Assembly (NCBI GenBank): GCA_023417885.1
Contig: JAEZED010000014.1
Location: 1-10,969, forward strand
Source: Planctomycetota bacterium
GTDB taxonomy: Bacteria > Planctomycetota > Phycisphaerae > Tepidisphaerales > Tepidisphaeraceae
Direction: 5' to 3'
Length of the DNA stretch: 10,969 nt
In this document: positions 1-7,342 of the stretch, piece by piece
How the letters are laid out: each line of letters starts with the position of its first letter
How positions within the stretch are numbered: the stretch's first letter is position 1
Translations under genes and position numbers: made by a program
Notes under the pieces: model-generated
What the model saw: the letters and a program-made list of their open reading frames with translations, nothing else
Databases searched by the model: none
What the model was told of the DNA's origin: nothing

Positions 1-140
1 GCGCGATCCGGGGTGGCCATGGTGCCTGGTGTCGCCATTCGGCCGTTGCCCGCCCCTGCCGGGCGTGGCCAAGGTCACGTTAAGGCCCACCCGCCTATCA
101 CGGAACGGACAACCGCCCGACGGGACGCGAGGTGCCCGGA
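1..140. other. Non-coding stretch downstream of the membrane-protein operon
   Basis: No convincing gene is visible here. The only structure noted is a short GC-rich stem (GCCCG at 48-52 pairing with CGGGC at 60-64, 7-base loop) about 80 bases past the stop of the minus-strand gene that ends at 141. It has no T tract on the minus-strand side, so it is at best a weak terminator candidate for that operon. Confidence 0.4.
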
Positions 141-2399
141 TCAGTCGTACGGCAGCGGCAGCCACGCTCTCGGGGGGCGAACGACCGATACGTCCTCCAG
201 CCCCGGAACGACGATGATCGCGTTCGGCTGGTCGCGCACCTCCACCCGCCGGATCTCCTCGTCCGTGATCTCGTACAGGCGCCAGTCGGTGTCGGCCGGC
301 ATCTCCCCGTCCGCCGCCGCCGGGGGCTCGGCCCAGGGCACGCGGCGCAGGTGCAGGAAGCGCTCCTGCATCGGCATGATGATGTACCAGCGCGCCTCGC
401 GATCGCGCAGCCACTCGACGAGCCGCGGGCTGAGTTCCTGCCCCTGCGGCCAGGTCGGCGCCCACGGCGGACGCATTTTCCAGTGGAGCGGATCCCAGCC
501 CGGCTCGTGCGAGAGGCTGTACGGGACATCGATCGCGTTGCGGTCGGTCACCCAGACGGCGTTGCGCCGCTCCCCCAGCGTCTCGAGGCGCGTGCCGTTG
601 ATCGGGCGGACGCTGGCGACGGCTATCTCGCCCGGGTAGATCCTCGCGTCGTTCTGACGCAGGTAGTGGCCGATCGAGTTGAGCGCCCGCTGGGCCCCCG
701 CCTCGTACCGCGCCACCGGATCGCGCGAGACCCAAACCTCCAGCGCGTACATCGAGAGGTTATAAGCCAGCGACACCGCCAGCGCCGGCGCGACCAGCAG
801 CAGCGGCGCACGCCGCAGCAGGTAAGGCAGTCGTCGCCCCTCCCCCGCGGGCTCACGCGCCACGCGCCGCAGCGCCGTCACAAGCAGCAGCGCCAGCACA
901 ACGCCCGCGAAGCTCCAGGCGAGAACGGGGCCGGTCAGCCAGTCCGGCGTGCCGCGCGGCTCGTGCCAGACCACCTTCATGAACAGCTCGTTGATCACCC
1001 GCGGCCCGGTGTTGGTCGCCGCCGACCAGAAGAGCCCGCCGATCGTCGCCGCCAGCGCCCATGTCACCAGCATCATCCCCGCGAGCATGACGACGTAGCC
1101 GCGGCTTGAGGCGATGGGCCGATCCAGCCGACGGCAGAGCCAGGCGGCGCCGAGGATCGTGCCCAGCACCAGCACCGGCGCCACCGGAAGCGTGTATCGA
1201 TCAATCGCGTGGGGCCACGTCACCATGACCGGAACCCACGCCATCGCGGCCCCCAGCCAGATCCATTGCCGCCGCGCGATGCCCACGGCGCCGGCCACCA
1301 GCAGCGGGATCGTAGTGAGGGCGGCGAGGAAGAAGACCTCGATCCGCGCCGTACCGGTGCGGGCCGCCATGTTCCAGTAGACCACGCCCAGCCACTGCGG
1401 CCCGTTCAGGAACCGCTGGACGTGCGTCCCCACCGTCGGCCGGCCGTGCGGATTCACCAGCTCGTAGCCCCCCGCCACGAACGTGCTGTAGCGCGGGTCG
1501 AGGTCGGCCGGGTCCACCTTGATCCACCAGCGCAGCCCGAAGAAGGCCGCGCCCGCCACCACCAGGCAGAGCACGGCGCCCACCCACATCGCGTCGATCC
1601 GTCTCGGCCAGAGCCGCAACTGGAGACGCGCCCCCGGCAGCCACCGCGCAAAACGCCGCCCCTCCAGCAGCGCAAGCCCCATGATCGGCCACCAGAGAAT
1701 GCCCGTCCAGCGGATCGAGATCGTCGCCGCCAGCAGCGCCAGCGCCGCCGTGAGCCGCAACGCGCCCGAGCGCACGCGGCCCTGCTCCCACTGCTCCCGC
1801 GCCTGGACGGCCATCAGGAGCGCCGCCCAGCTCGTCGCGAGGAACGGGCCGTCGGAGAAGAACCAGATCGAGAGCTGCCACGTCGGCTGCAGAACTCCCA
1901 CGATCGCCACCGCGGCGGCGCAGACCCACGGGGAGGCGAAGCGCGACAGCACCGCGAACGCGCAGCCGAGGTAGACGAGCACGCTGGCGATCAGCAGGAG
2001 CTTCAGGATGCCGATGATGCTGGTGAACCACATCCCCGCTGCCAGCAGCAGCGACCAGCCGGGCGGGACGAGGCCGACGGGCTGCCCGTTGTAGTGATAC
2101 CCCTCGCCGCGCACGAGGTTGCGCGCGATGGCAAGGTAGAGCTCCGAGTCGCCGCCGCGCACCCAGTAGGGGTGAAGCAGCGCCAGGTAGAAGAGCGCCA
2201 GGCCGCTCATCGTGACGAACAGCGCCTGGCGCCCCGACCAGCAACGCGGATGCTGCGCGTACGGCCCGAGCAGGCGATGAAGCCACCCCGAGTCCGTCGC
2301 AGCGCGTTCCGTCGCCTGCTGGACGCGCGCGTGCGGCGCCGCCGTCACCCGCGCGAACGCGGGGGCACTGGGGCGAAGGATGGAGGTGTCGGATTCCAT
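141..2399 (-). CDS. Predicted GT-C fold membrane glycosyltransferase (GT39/ArnT-like), third gene of the trio
   Basis: This 752-residue protein has roughly 12-14 hydrophobic segments between residues 60 and 547 and a soluble C-terminal domain (about 555-752), the layout of polyprenyl-phosphate-sugar-dependent GT-C enzymes such as ArnT and PMT-type GT39 proteins. Visible signatures are GDSELY at 83-88 (candidate catalytic acids D84 and E86 in the first periplasmic loop), PPG at 112-114 before the next helix, SDGPF at 182-186, and an IDRYTLPVAP stretch with RY at 401-402, resembling the late-helix RY....P motif of the family. The first 59 residues are hydrophilic and probably cytoplasmic. It follows its paralogue on the same strand after 93 bases that contain two small palindromes (CGCCCGGGCG at 2433-2442, AACCGGTT at 2446-2453). 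No Shine-Dalgarno precedes the ATG; CCTCCT lies there in the wrong polarity. Fold assignment is fairly firm; donor and acceptor are unknown, and an uncharacterised membrane-protein family of the same fold is possible. Confidence 0.75.
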   Translation of the reverse strand: MESDTSILRPSAPAFARVTAAPHARVQQATERAATDSGWLHRLLGPYAQHPRCWSGRQALFVTMSGLALFYLALLHPYWVRGGDSELYLAIARNLVRGEGYHYNGQPVGLVPPGWSLLLAAGMWFTSIIGILKLLLIASVLVYLGCAFAVLSRFASPWVCAAAVAIVGVLQPTWQLSIWFFSDGPFLATSWAALLMAVQAREQWEQGRVRSGALRLTAALALLAATISIRWTGILWWPIMGLALLEGRRFARWLPGARLQLRLWPRRIDAMWVGAVLCLVVAGAAFFGLRWWIKVDPADLDPRYSTFVAGGYELVNPHGRPTVGTHVQRFLNGPQWLGVVYWNMAARTGTARIEVFFLAALTTIPLLVAGAVGIARRQWIWLGAAMAWVPVMVTWPHAIDRYTLPVAPVLVLGTILGAAWLCRRLDRPIASSRGYVVMLAGMMLVTWALAATIGGLFWSAATNTGPRVINELFMKVVWHEPRGTPDWLTGPVLAWSFAGVVLALLLVTALRRVAREPAGEGRRLPYLLRRAPLLLVAPALAVSLAYNLSMYALEVWVSRDPVARYEAGAQRALNSIGHYLRQNDARIYPGEIAVASVRPINGTRLETLGERRNAVWVTDRNAIDVPYSLSHEPGWDPLHWKMRPPWAPTWPQGQELSPRLVEWLRDREARWYIIMPMQERFLHLRRVPWAEPPAAADGEMPADTDWRLYEITDEEIRRVEVRDQPNAIIVVPGLEDVSVVRPPRAWLPLPYD

Positions 2400-2492
2400 T
2401 CAGGAGGCGGTAACGGGCACCTTATGTTGAGGCGCCCGGGCGTTCAACCGGTTCCGGCTCTGCCGCAACCATCTCTGGCGCTGACAGTTGCG

Positions 2493-4394
2493 TCACCTGT
2501 CCACGTGCGGGACCCGGCGCGTCGCCGCCTCCAGCGCCTCGCCCCGCAGCACGGGCACCGGCTGGTACTTAAGCGATTCCAGATCCGGGTTCTTCGGAAT
2601 CGGATCCGGCTGCATCGTAAACAGCTCGAACTGCGGCCGCGCGCGCGCGGGGGGCCAGCCGGTGATGCGCTCCTCCAGCCAGTCGGGGACGCGGAAGTGC
2701 CAGATGCGTCCCGGCATGGTCGGGTTCTGCTGCACGTAGTAGAGGGCATCCGTCTCCCGCGCCCACGACTGGGCCTTGCGGATGCCCCAGCCCGTGAGCG
2801 GCGTCGGCACCGACCTGACATGATGGCCCGTCATCAGCACCAGCGCCCGGGGCGAGAGCGGATACTCCCAGCGCTCGTTGAGGTTCTGGTAGCGCTCGCT
2901 CGCGACGATCTGGCCGTCCTCGACCCCCTCCAGCGAGTCCAGGTGCACGCCGATCTCGATGAGCGACGGGTAAATCCCCGCTTCCCATCGCGCGTAGAAG
3001 TCCTCCGCGCTCCCCGCACGACACAGCACCACGTCAACGCTCCAAAGCGCCCCATTGATCACCACCACCGCAACCACAAAGCTCACCTCGAGCCCGCGGG
3101 CAACGCCCGCGCGGAGCCAACCAAAACGGGGACCACCAGCCCCGACTCCCGTGACCCCCAGCCGCACCACCCCCGTCAATATCCCCGCGATCAGGAACGG
3201 CGCAATCGGCACGAGGTAGCGGTTGTTCACGTGCGGCCAGTTCATCCCCAGCGCCATGACATAGACCAGCACGCCGAGCCACAGGTAGTGCGGCCGGCGC
3301 CCTTCCTCGTCAGTTCGCCGCATTGCGTTCACCGCCGCGATCGCCAGCATCGCCATCGCGAGCAGCCCCACGCCGCGATCAAGCCAGATGCCCCACGGGT
3401 CGAACCCGTCCACAACGCGCAGCGGTGCGAAGAGCGTCCAGCTCACCCATTGCGGGATTGAGAGCGCCCGGCGCGTCGTCTCCTGGAGCGGCGTCAGATC
3501 CGGATCCTCACGCCCGATGAACAGGTCCGGTGCGACCACCTCCTCCGGCAGCTCGATCACCGCCAGCGGCAAGCCGATGCGGGCGAGCATGCTCACCGCA
3601 CCGTCCGGCGCAGGCTCGGTATCGCGCAGCGCCGGTTTCGTCGCGGCCTGGAGGTGATGATCCATCGCTTGCTTCGTCACGACGAACGTCCCGAACGTCG
3701 CCACGAAGACCGCAATCACGCCCGCCGCCTGGCGAAGCGTCAGGTAGGGCCACCAGCCGAGGCGGCCGAGCGATTCCCGCCCGCTCCCGCAGATCATCGC
3801 CGCCAGCACGAATGCCTGCGCCAGGGCCGCCCACCGCACCACCACGCCGGCGGCGCATCCGAGCACGATCACGAGCAGCCAGCCCCGCCCCAGTCGGCCG
3901 TCTCCCCATGTCACCGCCGCGAGGCCCGTCAGACCGGCGATCGCGCAGAAGAACGCGTCGCTGTGCAGCCACATCGTCAGCGGATAGAGCGGCCAGAGCA
4001 GGCCCGCCAGCCCGCACGCCACCGCTGCACGCGGAGCGGGAACGAATCGCAGCAGGATCGCGTAGGCCGACAGCAAGTAGACCAGCATGTTGGCGATCTG
4101 CACCGCCTTCAGCCACAGGTACTGGTCCGTCAGCGACAGCAGCCCCGCGAGCACGATCGGCCACCCCGGCGGCACGAACGCCACCGGCAGGCCGTTGAAC
4201 TCCAGCCCCTGGCCGTGCAGCAGGTTGCGCGCGACGACGACGAAGAGCTCCGCGTCGCCGCTGGGCATCCACCAGGGATTCCAGACGAGCCCGAAGACCA
4301 GCAGGAGCCACGCCGCGAGCACCACGCCGAGCGGGCGCGGGCGCTGGTGCCACGGCGCCGGCGACTCGGTCGGCTTGGCTGTCTGGCTGGCCAT
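2493..4394 (-). CDS. Predicted GT-C fold membrane glycosyltransferase (GT39/ArnT-like), second gene of the trio
   Basis: This 633-residue multi-pass protein has about 11-12 hydrophobic segments from residue 21 to 452 and a soluble C-terminal domain (about 455-633). It parallels the next gene downstream closely: GDAELF at 46-51 (D47, E49), PPG at 75-77, HSDAFF at 144-149, WPHVNNRYLVPIAP with RY at 392-393, and then W/Y-EAG followed by an I-G-x-x-L segment at the start of the C-terminal domain. I chose the ATG at 4394 (MASQTAKP). A longer reading from 4499 adds 35 low-complexity residues that overlap the end of the upstream gene by 64 bases and look like out-of-phase translation of it. With the ATG at 4394 the gap to the upstream stop is 41 bases, which supports one transcript. 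By family knowledge it would transfer a sugar from a polyprenyl-phosphate donor on the periplasmic side; the substrate cannot be read from the sequence. Confidence 0.75.
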   Translation of the reverse strand: MASQTAKPTESPAPWHQRPRPLGVVLAAWLLLVFGLVWNPWWMPSGDAELFVVVARNLLHGQGLEFNGLPVAFVPPGWPIVLAGLLSLTDQYLWLKAVQIANMLVYLLSAYAILLRFVPAPRAAVACGLAGLLWPLYPLTMWLHSDAFFCAIAGLTGLAAVTWGDGRLGRGWLLVIVLGCAAGVVVRWAALAQAFVLAAMICGSGRESLGRLGWWPYLTLRQAAGVIAVFVATFGTFVVTKQAMDHHLQAATKPALRDTEPAPDGAVSMLARIGLPLAVIELPEEVVAPDLFIGREDPDLTPLQETTRRALSIPQWVSWTLFAPLRVVDGFDPWGIWLDRGVGLLAMAMLAIAAVNAMRRTDEEGRRPHYLWLGVLVYVMALGMNWPHVNNRYLVPIAPFLIAGILTGVVRLGVTGVGAGGPRFGWLRAGVARGLEVSFVVAVVVINGALWSVDVVLCRAGSAEDFYARWEAGIYPSLIEIGVHLDSLEGVEDGQIVASERYQNLNERWEYPLSPRALVLMTGHHVRSVPTPLTGWGIRKAQSWARETDALYYVQQNPTMPGRIWHFRVPDWLEERITGWPPARARPQFELFTMQPDPIPKNPDLESLKYQPVPVLRGEALEAATRRVPHVDR

Positions 4395-4435
4395 TCTTCG
4401 ATTGCTCGCTCCGACTCCGCGCGCCCCTGCGCAGG

Positions 4436-6265
4436 CTAGTCCGCCTGGCCGGGCCCCGGAAGCATCGTGTGATCGACTGCCCATGTGGTGAAGTACCACT
4501 TCCTCCCGTCAAACTCACCGGCGGAGATGACGGTGGAGTCGTCCTCGTTCGTCGGAACGAGAATCCCCTCGCGGCCGAGCCGGTCGATCGGGCTGTCCTT
4601 GTGCCCGTAGACGTCGGTCGGGAAGACCATCCAGTCGGCGCCCGTCGCCTCCACCGCCAGCGCCTGATCGCGCGAGCTCGACTCGTATCCCGTCAGGATG
4701 TGGCGCCTGCCGAGCACGCGCCGGTGGCTGAGGTAGGTCATCTCCGGGCCGAACGGGCCGATGATCACGTCGCCCGGTGCCGTGTGCTCCCGCAGCGTCT
4801 GCGCCATCGCGACCACCGGCACGTACAGGCCGTCCTTGTACGACTCGATGAAGGGCGTCCCCCGCTGCTCGACCACGAACTTCGCGTCGTGTGCCACATT
4901 GCACAGGAGCACGCCGCCCAGCGTCGCCAGCAGGAACGCCCCGCGCGGCCAGTCGCGCCGGAAGAGACGGCTGGCCGACATCATCACCGTCGCCCAGCCG
5001 AGCCAGAGCACCGGCAGCACCATCATGTAGTACCGCGGCGTGCTGCTGGCGAAGAAGACGACCACGAGCAATACGCCCACGAGCCCGCCCCAGAGCGGCC
5101 GCCGGCGCGCCACGAGCACGACGCCGACCAGCAGCGTCGCCACGAGCAGCAGGTTGAGGAACTCGACGCGCTCGGCGAAGAAGAGGGCCTCCAGGTGGTC
5201 CTCCAGCATCTCCCAGAGCTTGTCCGGCGTCTCGCGAATGCGATCCTCGACGCGCAGCACACGCTCCGCCACCTCCGACTCGTACCCCCCTTCCAGGAGG
5301 TCGAGCGTGCGGGTGCGCGGATCGACCACGGCAAACAGCAGCCCGACCACGAAGACGACCGAAAGGCACGTCGCGTAGAATCGCCACGACCGCGCTTGGT
5401 CCCGGCCGCTCGTCCAGGCGCGCGGCGCAAAGCGCGGAAACAGCCCCACGAGCAATCCACCGACGCACACCGCGCCCAGCGCCAGCGCCAGCACCCAGAA
5501 GGTCGGGCGCATGCTCGCCGCCAGCGCCAGGCCCGCGGCGAGGCACAGACCGCTCCGAAGCCGGCGCGCCAACCCCGGGTCCGTCAGCGTCTCCCACCCC
5601 CACAGCGCCATCACGACGCCAAGCAGGAACGGGATGTCCGTCATCAGCTCATGGCTGAGCGAGACGAAGAACTCGTTGAACCCCACCCCCGCCGTCACCA
5701 CCGTCGCCACCCATGCCGGGGCGATGCGGCGGATCAGGTGGTACGTGAACCAGAGCACGCCCGCCGACGCCGCCAGCGTCACCAGCACGCCGGGCCATGC
5801 CGCCGGGCCGAACAGGCGCTCGAGCCCCGCCAGCAGGAAGGGCAGCCCGGGATATACCTGTGTCTGCGGCTCGCCGAGGATCGCATATCCCTCCCCCGCC
5901 GCCAACGAGCGCGCGACCGAGCGGAACGTGGCGGAGTCGGCCCCGATGCGCCACTGGCCGTTGAAGGCCGCCACGTGCATGCCGAGCCATAGCACGACGA
6001 GCACCCAGCGATACTTCACGAGCGGCTGGGCCCACTTGGGCGTCCACCAGAAGCCATCCACCACCTCACCCGGCCGCGGCAGATCGTCGTCGCGCGCCGG
6101 CGCCAAAGGTGCTGCCGGCGCCGGCTCGAGCTGGCGCGCGGGCGGCTTCGGCGCCTCGATGCGAGCGCCGTCCTTCAGATTCGCGGGTGCGGGGGCGGGG
6201 TCGCCCCGCTGCCCTCGCGCGTCGGGAGTCGCCTGCGAAGGGAAGGAGGGTACGGCAGTACTCAT
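4436..6265 (-). CDS. Predicted GT-C fold membrane glycosyltransferase with Pro/Ala-rich N-terminal extension, first gene of the trio
   Basis: This 609-residue protein begins with about 85 hydrophilic residues rich in Pro and Ala (probably cytoplasmic and disordered). About 12 hydrophobic segments follow (86-458), then a soluble C-terminal domain (about 459-609). GT-C/GT39-type signatures are GADSATF at 108-114 (D110 as candidate catalytic acid, but no acid two residues later as in its two neighbours), YPG at 138-140, SHELMTDIPFLL at 203-214 and TPRYYMMVLP with RY at 411-412. It is the most divergent of the three proteins. The C-terminal domain (GDVIIGPFGPE at 498-508, and GADWMVFP) recalls the nucleotide-binding-like soluble domains often attached to these enzymes, but that is inference. 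The next in-frame Met lies inside the first helix, so the ATG at 6265 is the reasonable start although no Shine-Dalgarno is visible. It is first in a probable three-gene operon. Confidence 0.75.
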   Translation of the reverse strand: MSTAVPSFPSQATPDARGQRGDPAPAPANLKDGARIEAPKPPARQLEPAPAAPLAPARDDDLPRPGEVVDGFWWTPKWAQPLVKYRWVLVVLWLGMHVAAFNGQWRIGADSATFRSVARSLAAGEGYAILGEPQTQVYPGLPFLLAGLERLFGPAAWPGVLVTLAASAGVLWFTYHLIRRIAPAWVATVVTAGVGFNEFFVSLSHELMTDIPFLLGVVMALWGWETLTDPGLARRLRSGLCLAAGLALAASMRPTFWVLALALGAVCVGGLLVGLFPRFAPRAWTSGRDQARSWRFYATCLSVVFVVGLLFAVVDPRTRTLDLLEGGYESEVAERVLRVEDRIRETPDKLWEMLEDHLEALFFAERVEFLNLLLVATLLVGVVLVARRRPLWGGLVGVLLVVVFFASSTPRYYMMVLPVLWLGWATVMMSASRLFRRDWPRGAFLLATLGGVLLCNVAHDAKFVVEQRGTPFIESYKDGLYVPVVAMAQTLREHTAPGDVIIGPFGPEMTYLSHRRVLGRRHILTGYESSSRDQALAVEATGADWMVFPTDVYGHKDSPIDRLGREGILVPTNEDDSTVISAGEFDGRKWYFTTWAVDHTMLPGPGQAD

Positions 6266-6548
6266 AAGGCAAAGCCGGCGCGTCCCTGCGGCCGCGGCGA
6301 GGGGGATTGCAGGCGGAGTCTCTTCGGCCAGATCGATGCCTGCTCACAACCCTAACCGACGCCCGGCACCCCCGAACACGGCTGAAGATCGGCTGCGAAA
6401 GGCACCTGTCTCGGGACCGGGCCGGCGCTTCCAAAGCAGACAATGGATGCGGCTCACCCCCGGGCGGGCGCGATTGTATGCCCCGCCCCCACCCTGGCCG
6501 CCGCACCGACCGCTGGCGTGGCAGGACAGCGGGAGCCGATAAAAGAGG
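6266..6548. promoter_or_regulatory. Divergent intergenic region between the GT-C operon and the Cys-rich gene
   Basis: These 283 bases lie between two divergently read genes and must hold their promoters if both are transcribed from here. On the minus strand, TACAAT (6474-6479) resembles a sigma-70 -10 box about 210 bases before the operon's first start, but no matching -35 hexamer stands at the right spacing, so the site is tentative. I saw no strong repeat, RNA gene or open frame that I would call real. Confidence 0.3.
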
Positions 6549-6941
6549 GTGTCTTGCAACCGCTGCGGCCGCGCCTCCTCCTCGTCCGTGGCCTTTGCCC
6601 GTACGACAGGCGGATTCCGATCCCTCTCGCGCGCCGCGGCCAAGTACGCCCGGGCGCGGTGGCGCGATTCCGGACATCTTGTCGTCGCCCCGGACTGGCG
6701 TCGTCGCCTCGAAGCCTGCCGCGAATGCCCGCTTCGGGTGATCGTCGATGGCGAGAGCTACTGCGGCCGCCCGATCTGGCAGCGCGGGGCGGAGCCGGAG
6801 GCGGGGTGCGGATGCCCGATAACGGCCAAGGCGCGAGATCCGCTGGAGCACTGTCCGCTGGTTGATCCAGGTGAGAAGATGGGCGACTGCGGTTGCCGGT
6901 GGTGCGCGATGTCGCGGAAGGTCGAGGCGGGCGACGGGTAA
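6549..6941 (+). CDS. Small Cys-rich putative zinc-binding protein
   Basis: This 130-residue protein has 11 cysteines arranged like metal-binding knuckles: CNRC at 3-6, CREC at 57-60, C72, CGC at 87-89, C102, and CGCRWC at 114-119. The pattern RRLEACRECPL ... YC ... GCGCPITAKA ... HCPL resembles small Cys-rich proteins (DUF6171-like) found in phages and bacteria, in which a C..C pair is followed by CGCP and a final CP. That resemblance is from memory of the pattern only. No signal peptide or membrane segment is seen, so it is probably cytoplasmic. The start is the first GTG after an in-frame TAA at 6540-6542, and a purine run (AAAAGAGG) abuts the GTG directly, which is too close for a good Shine-Dalgarno. 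A second in-frame GTG at 6588 would lose the first CxxC pair. Its function is unknown, and it stands alone with no clear operon partner. Confidence 0.6.
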   Translation: MSCNRCGRASSSSVAFARTTGGFRSLSRAAAKYARARWRDSGHLVVAPDWRRRLEACRECPLRVIVDGESYCGRPIWQRGAEPEAGCGCPITAKARDPLEHCPLVDPGEKMGDCGCRWCAMSRKVEAGDG

Positions 6942-7033
6942 TTACCGGACGTGCTGTTTGTACTGGTAACGCGGATTCTTCGGTTCGCGCGGTGGTTTAC
7001 CTGGGGATAAAGTGCCCGCGTGTCTGGCCGTTT

Positions 7034-7058
7034 GGGCCTACCGCCCGTGGTAGTGCCC
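7034..7058 (+). repeat. Hairpin downstream of the Cys-rich gene
   Basis: GGGCCTACC (7034-7042) pairs with GGTAG-T-GCCC (7049-7058) around a 6-base loop, leaving one bulged T at 7054. It lies about 90 bases after the stop of the Cys-rich gene. No T tract follows, so it may be a weak terminator or simply part of the structured region. Confidence 0.35.
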
Positions 7059-7159
7059 GTTATAGTGGCGAACCGCGAGTCGTTCTTCCGATAGCAGGAT
7101 CGAACGGCGAGCGATCGGCGGAGTGCGAGACTCGGCCACGCCTCCGTCAGTAAGCCCCC

Positions 7160-7174
7160 CCGGCCGTCGGCCGG
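7160..7174. repeat. GC-rich near-perfect palindrome
   Basis: CCGGCCG (7160-7166) and CGGCCGG (7168-7174) are perfect inverted arms around a single T. This could be a short hairpin or a dyad for a dimeric DNA-binding protein. It sits about 170 bases before the beta-barrel gene. Confidence 0.4.
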
Positions 7175-7216
7175 AAGATCGACATGCAGGGCACAGTCGT
7201 TGCGGGGCCGATGTGG

Positions 7217-7269
7217 CGAGGCCCGGAAGCGCGGACGCAAGTTGCGTCCCTATGGTTTCCGGAACCTCG
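7217..7269 (+). repeat. 53-base nested inverted repeat in the leader of the beta-barrel gene
   Basis: Three nested pairings are visible: CGAGG (7217-7221) with CCTCG (7265-7269), CCGGAA (7223-7228) with TTCCGG (7257-7262), and the inner GGACGCAA (7233-7240) with TTGCGTCC (7242-7249) around one G. Small internal loops separate them. As RNA this would be a long interrupted stem ending 73 bases before the GTG start, so it could act in mRNA stability or regulation if the transcript starts upstream. Alternatively it is a dispersed palindromic repeat copy that landed here. Confidence 0.5.
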
Positions 7270-7330
7270 GCCCTGGTTGAGAGTGTTTGTTCTTACTTTT
7301 GAGCCCATCTCACACTTCACTGTCTTCTTG

Positions 7331-7337
7331 AAGGAGG
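7331..7337 (+). promoter_or_regulatory. Strong Shine-Dalgarno of the beta-barrel gene
   Basis: AAGGAGG lies 5 bases before GTG 7343 and 14 bases before the in-frame ATG at 7352. The spacing favours GTG as the start. It is the only strong ribosome binding site in front of any gene in this window. Confidence 0.75.
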
Positions 7338-7342
7338 ACCTC

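Larger units (their letters stand above)
6942..7342. other. Gene-free stretch upstream of the beta-barrel gene, with three hairpins
   Basis: I find no supportable gene in these 401 bases. The stretch holds three inverted repeats (listed separately) and the leader of the beta-barrel gene. A TATAGT at 7061-7066 looks like a -10 box but lacks a -35 partner at normal spacing. A TTGAGA at 7277-7282 looks like a -35 but lacks a -10. I therefore do not call a promoter. The last 70 bases are noticeably more T-rich than the surroundings, as expected for a leader of a well-expressed gene. Confidence 0.4.

Noticed and set aside
132..1109. Long plus-strand open frames opposite the membrane-protein genes (also 1209-3461, 3654-4439 and 4469-5992)
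   Set aside because: They are Arg/His/Pro/Gln-rich shadows caused by GC-rich codon use on the opposite strand, with no domain pattern. The minus-strand frames show clear membrane segments and family motifs.
4395..4499. 35-residue N-terminal extension of the second membrane gene
   Set aside because: It overlaps the coding end of the preceding gene and reads as out-of-phase low-complexity sequence. MASQTAKP at 4394 leaves a normal 41-base gap.
6066..6851. Minus-strand 261-residue open frame over the intergenic region and Cys-rich gene
   Set aside because: It is Arg/Ala-rich without motifs, and it overlaps both the start of the first membrane gene and the better-supported Cys-rich gene.
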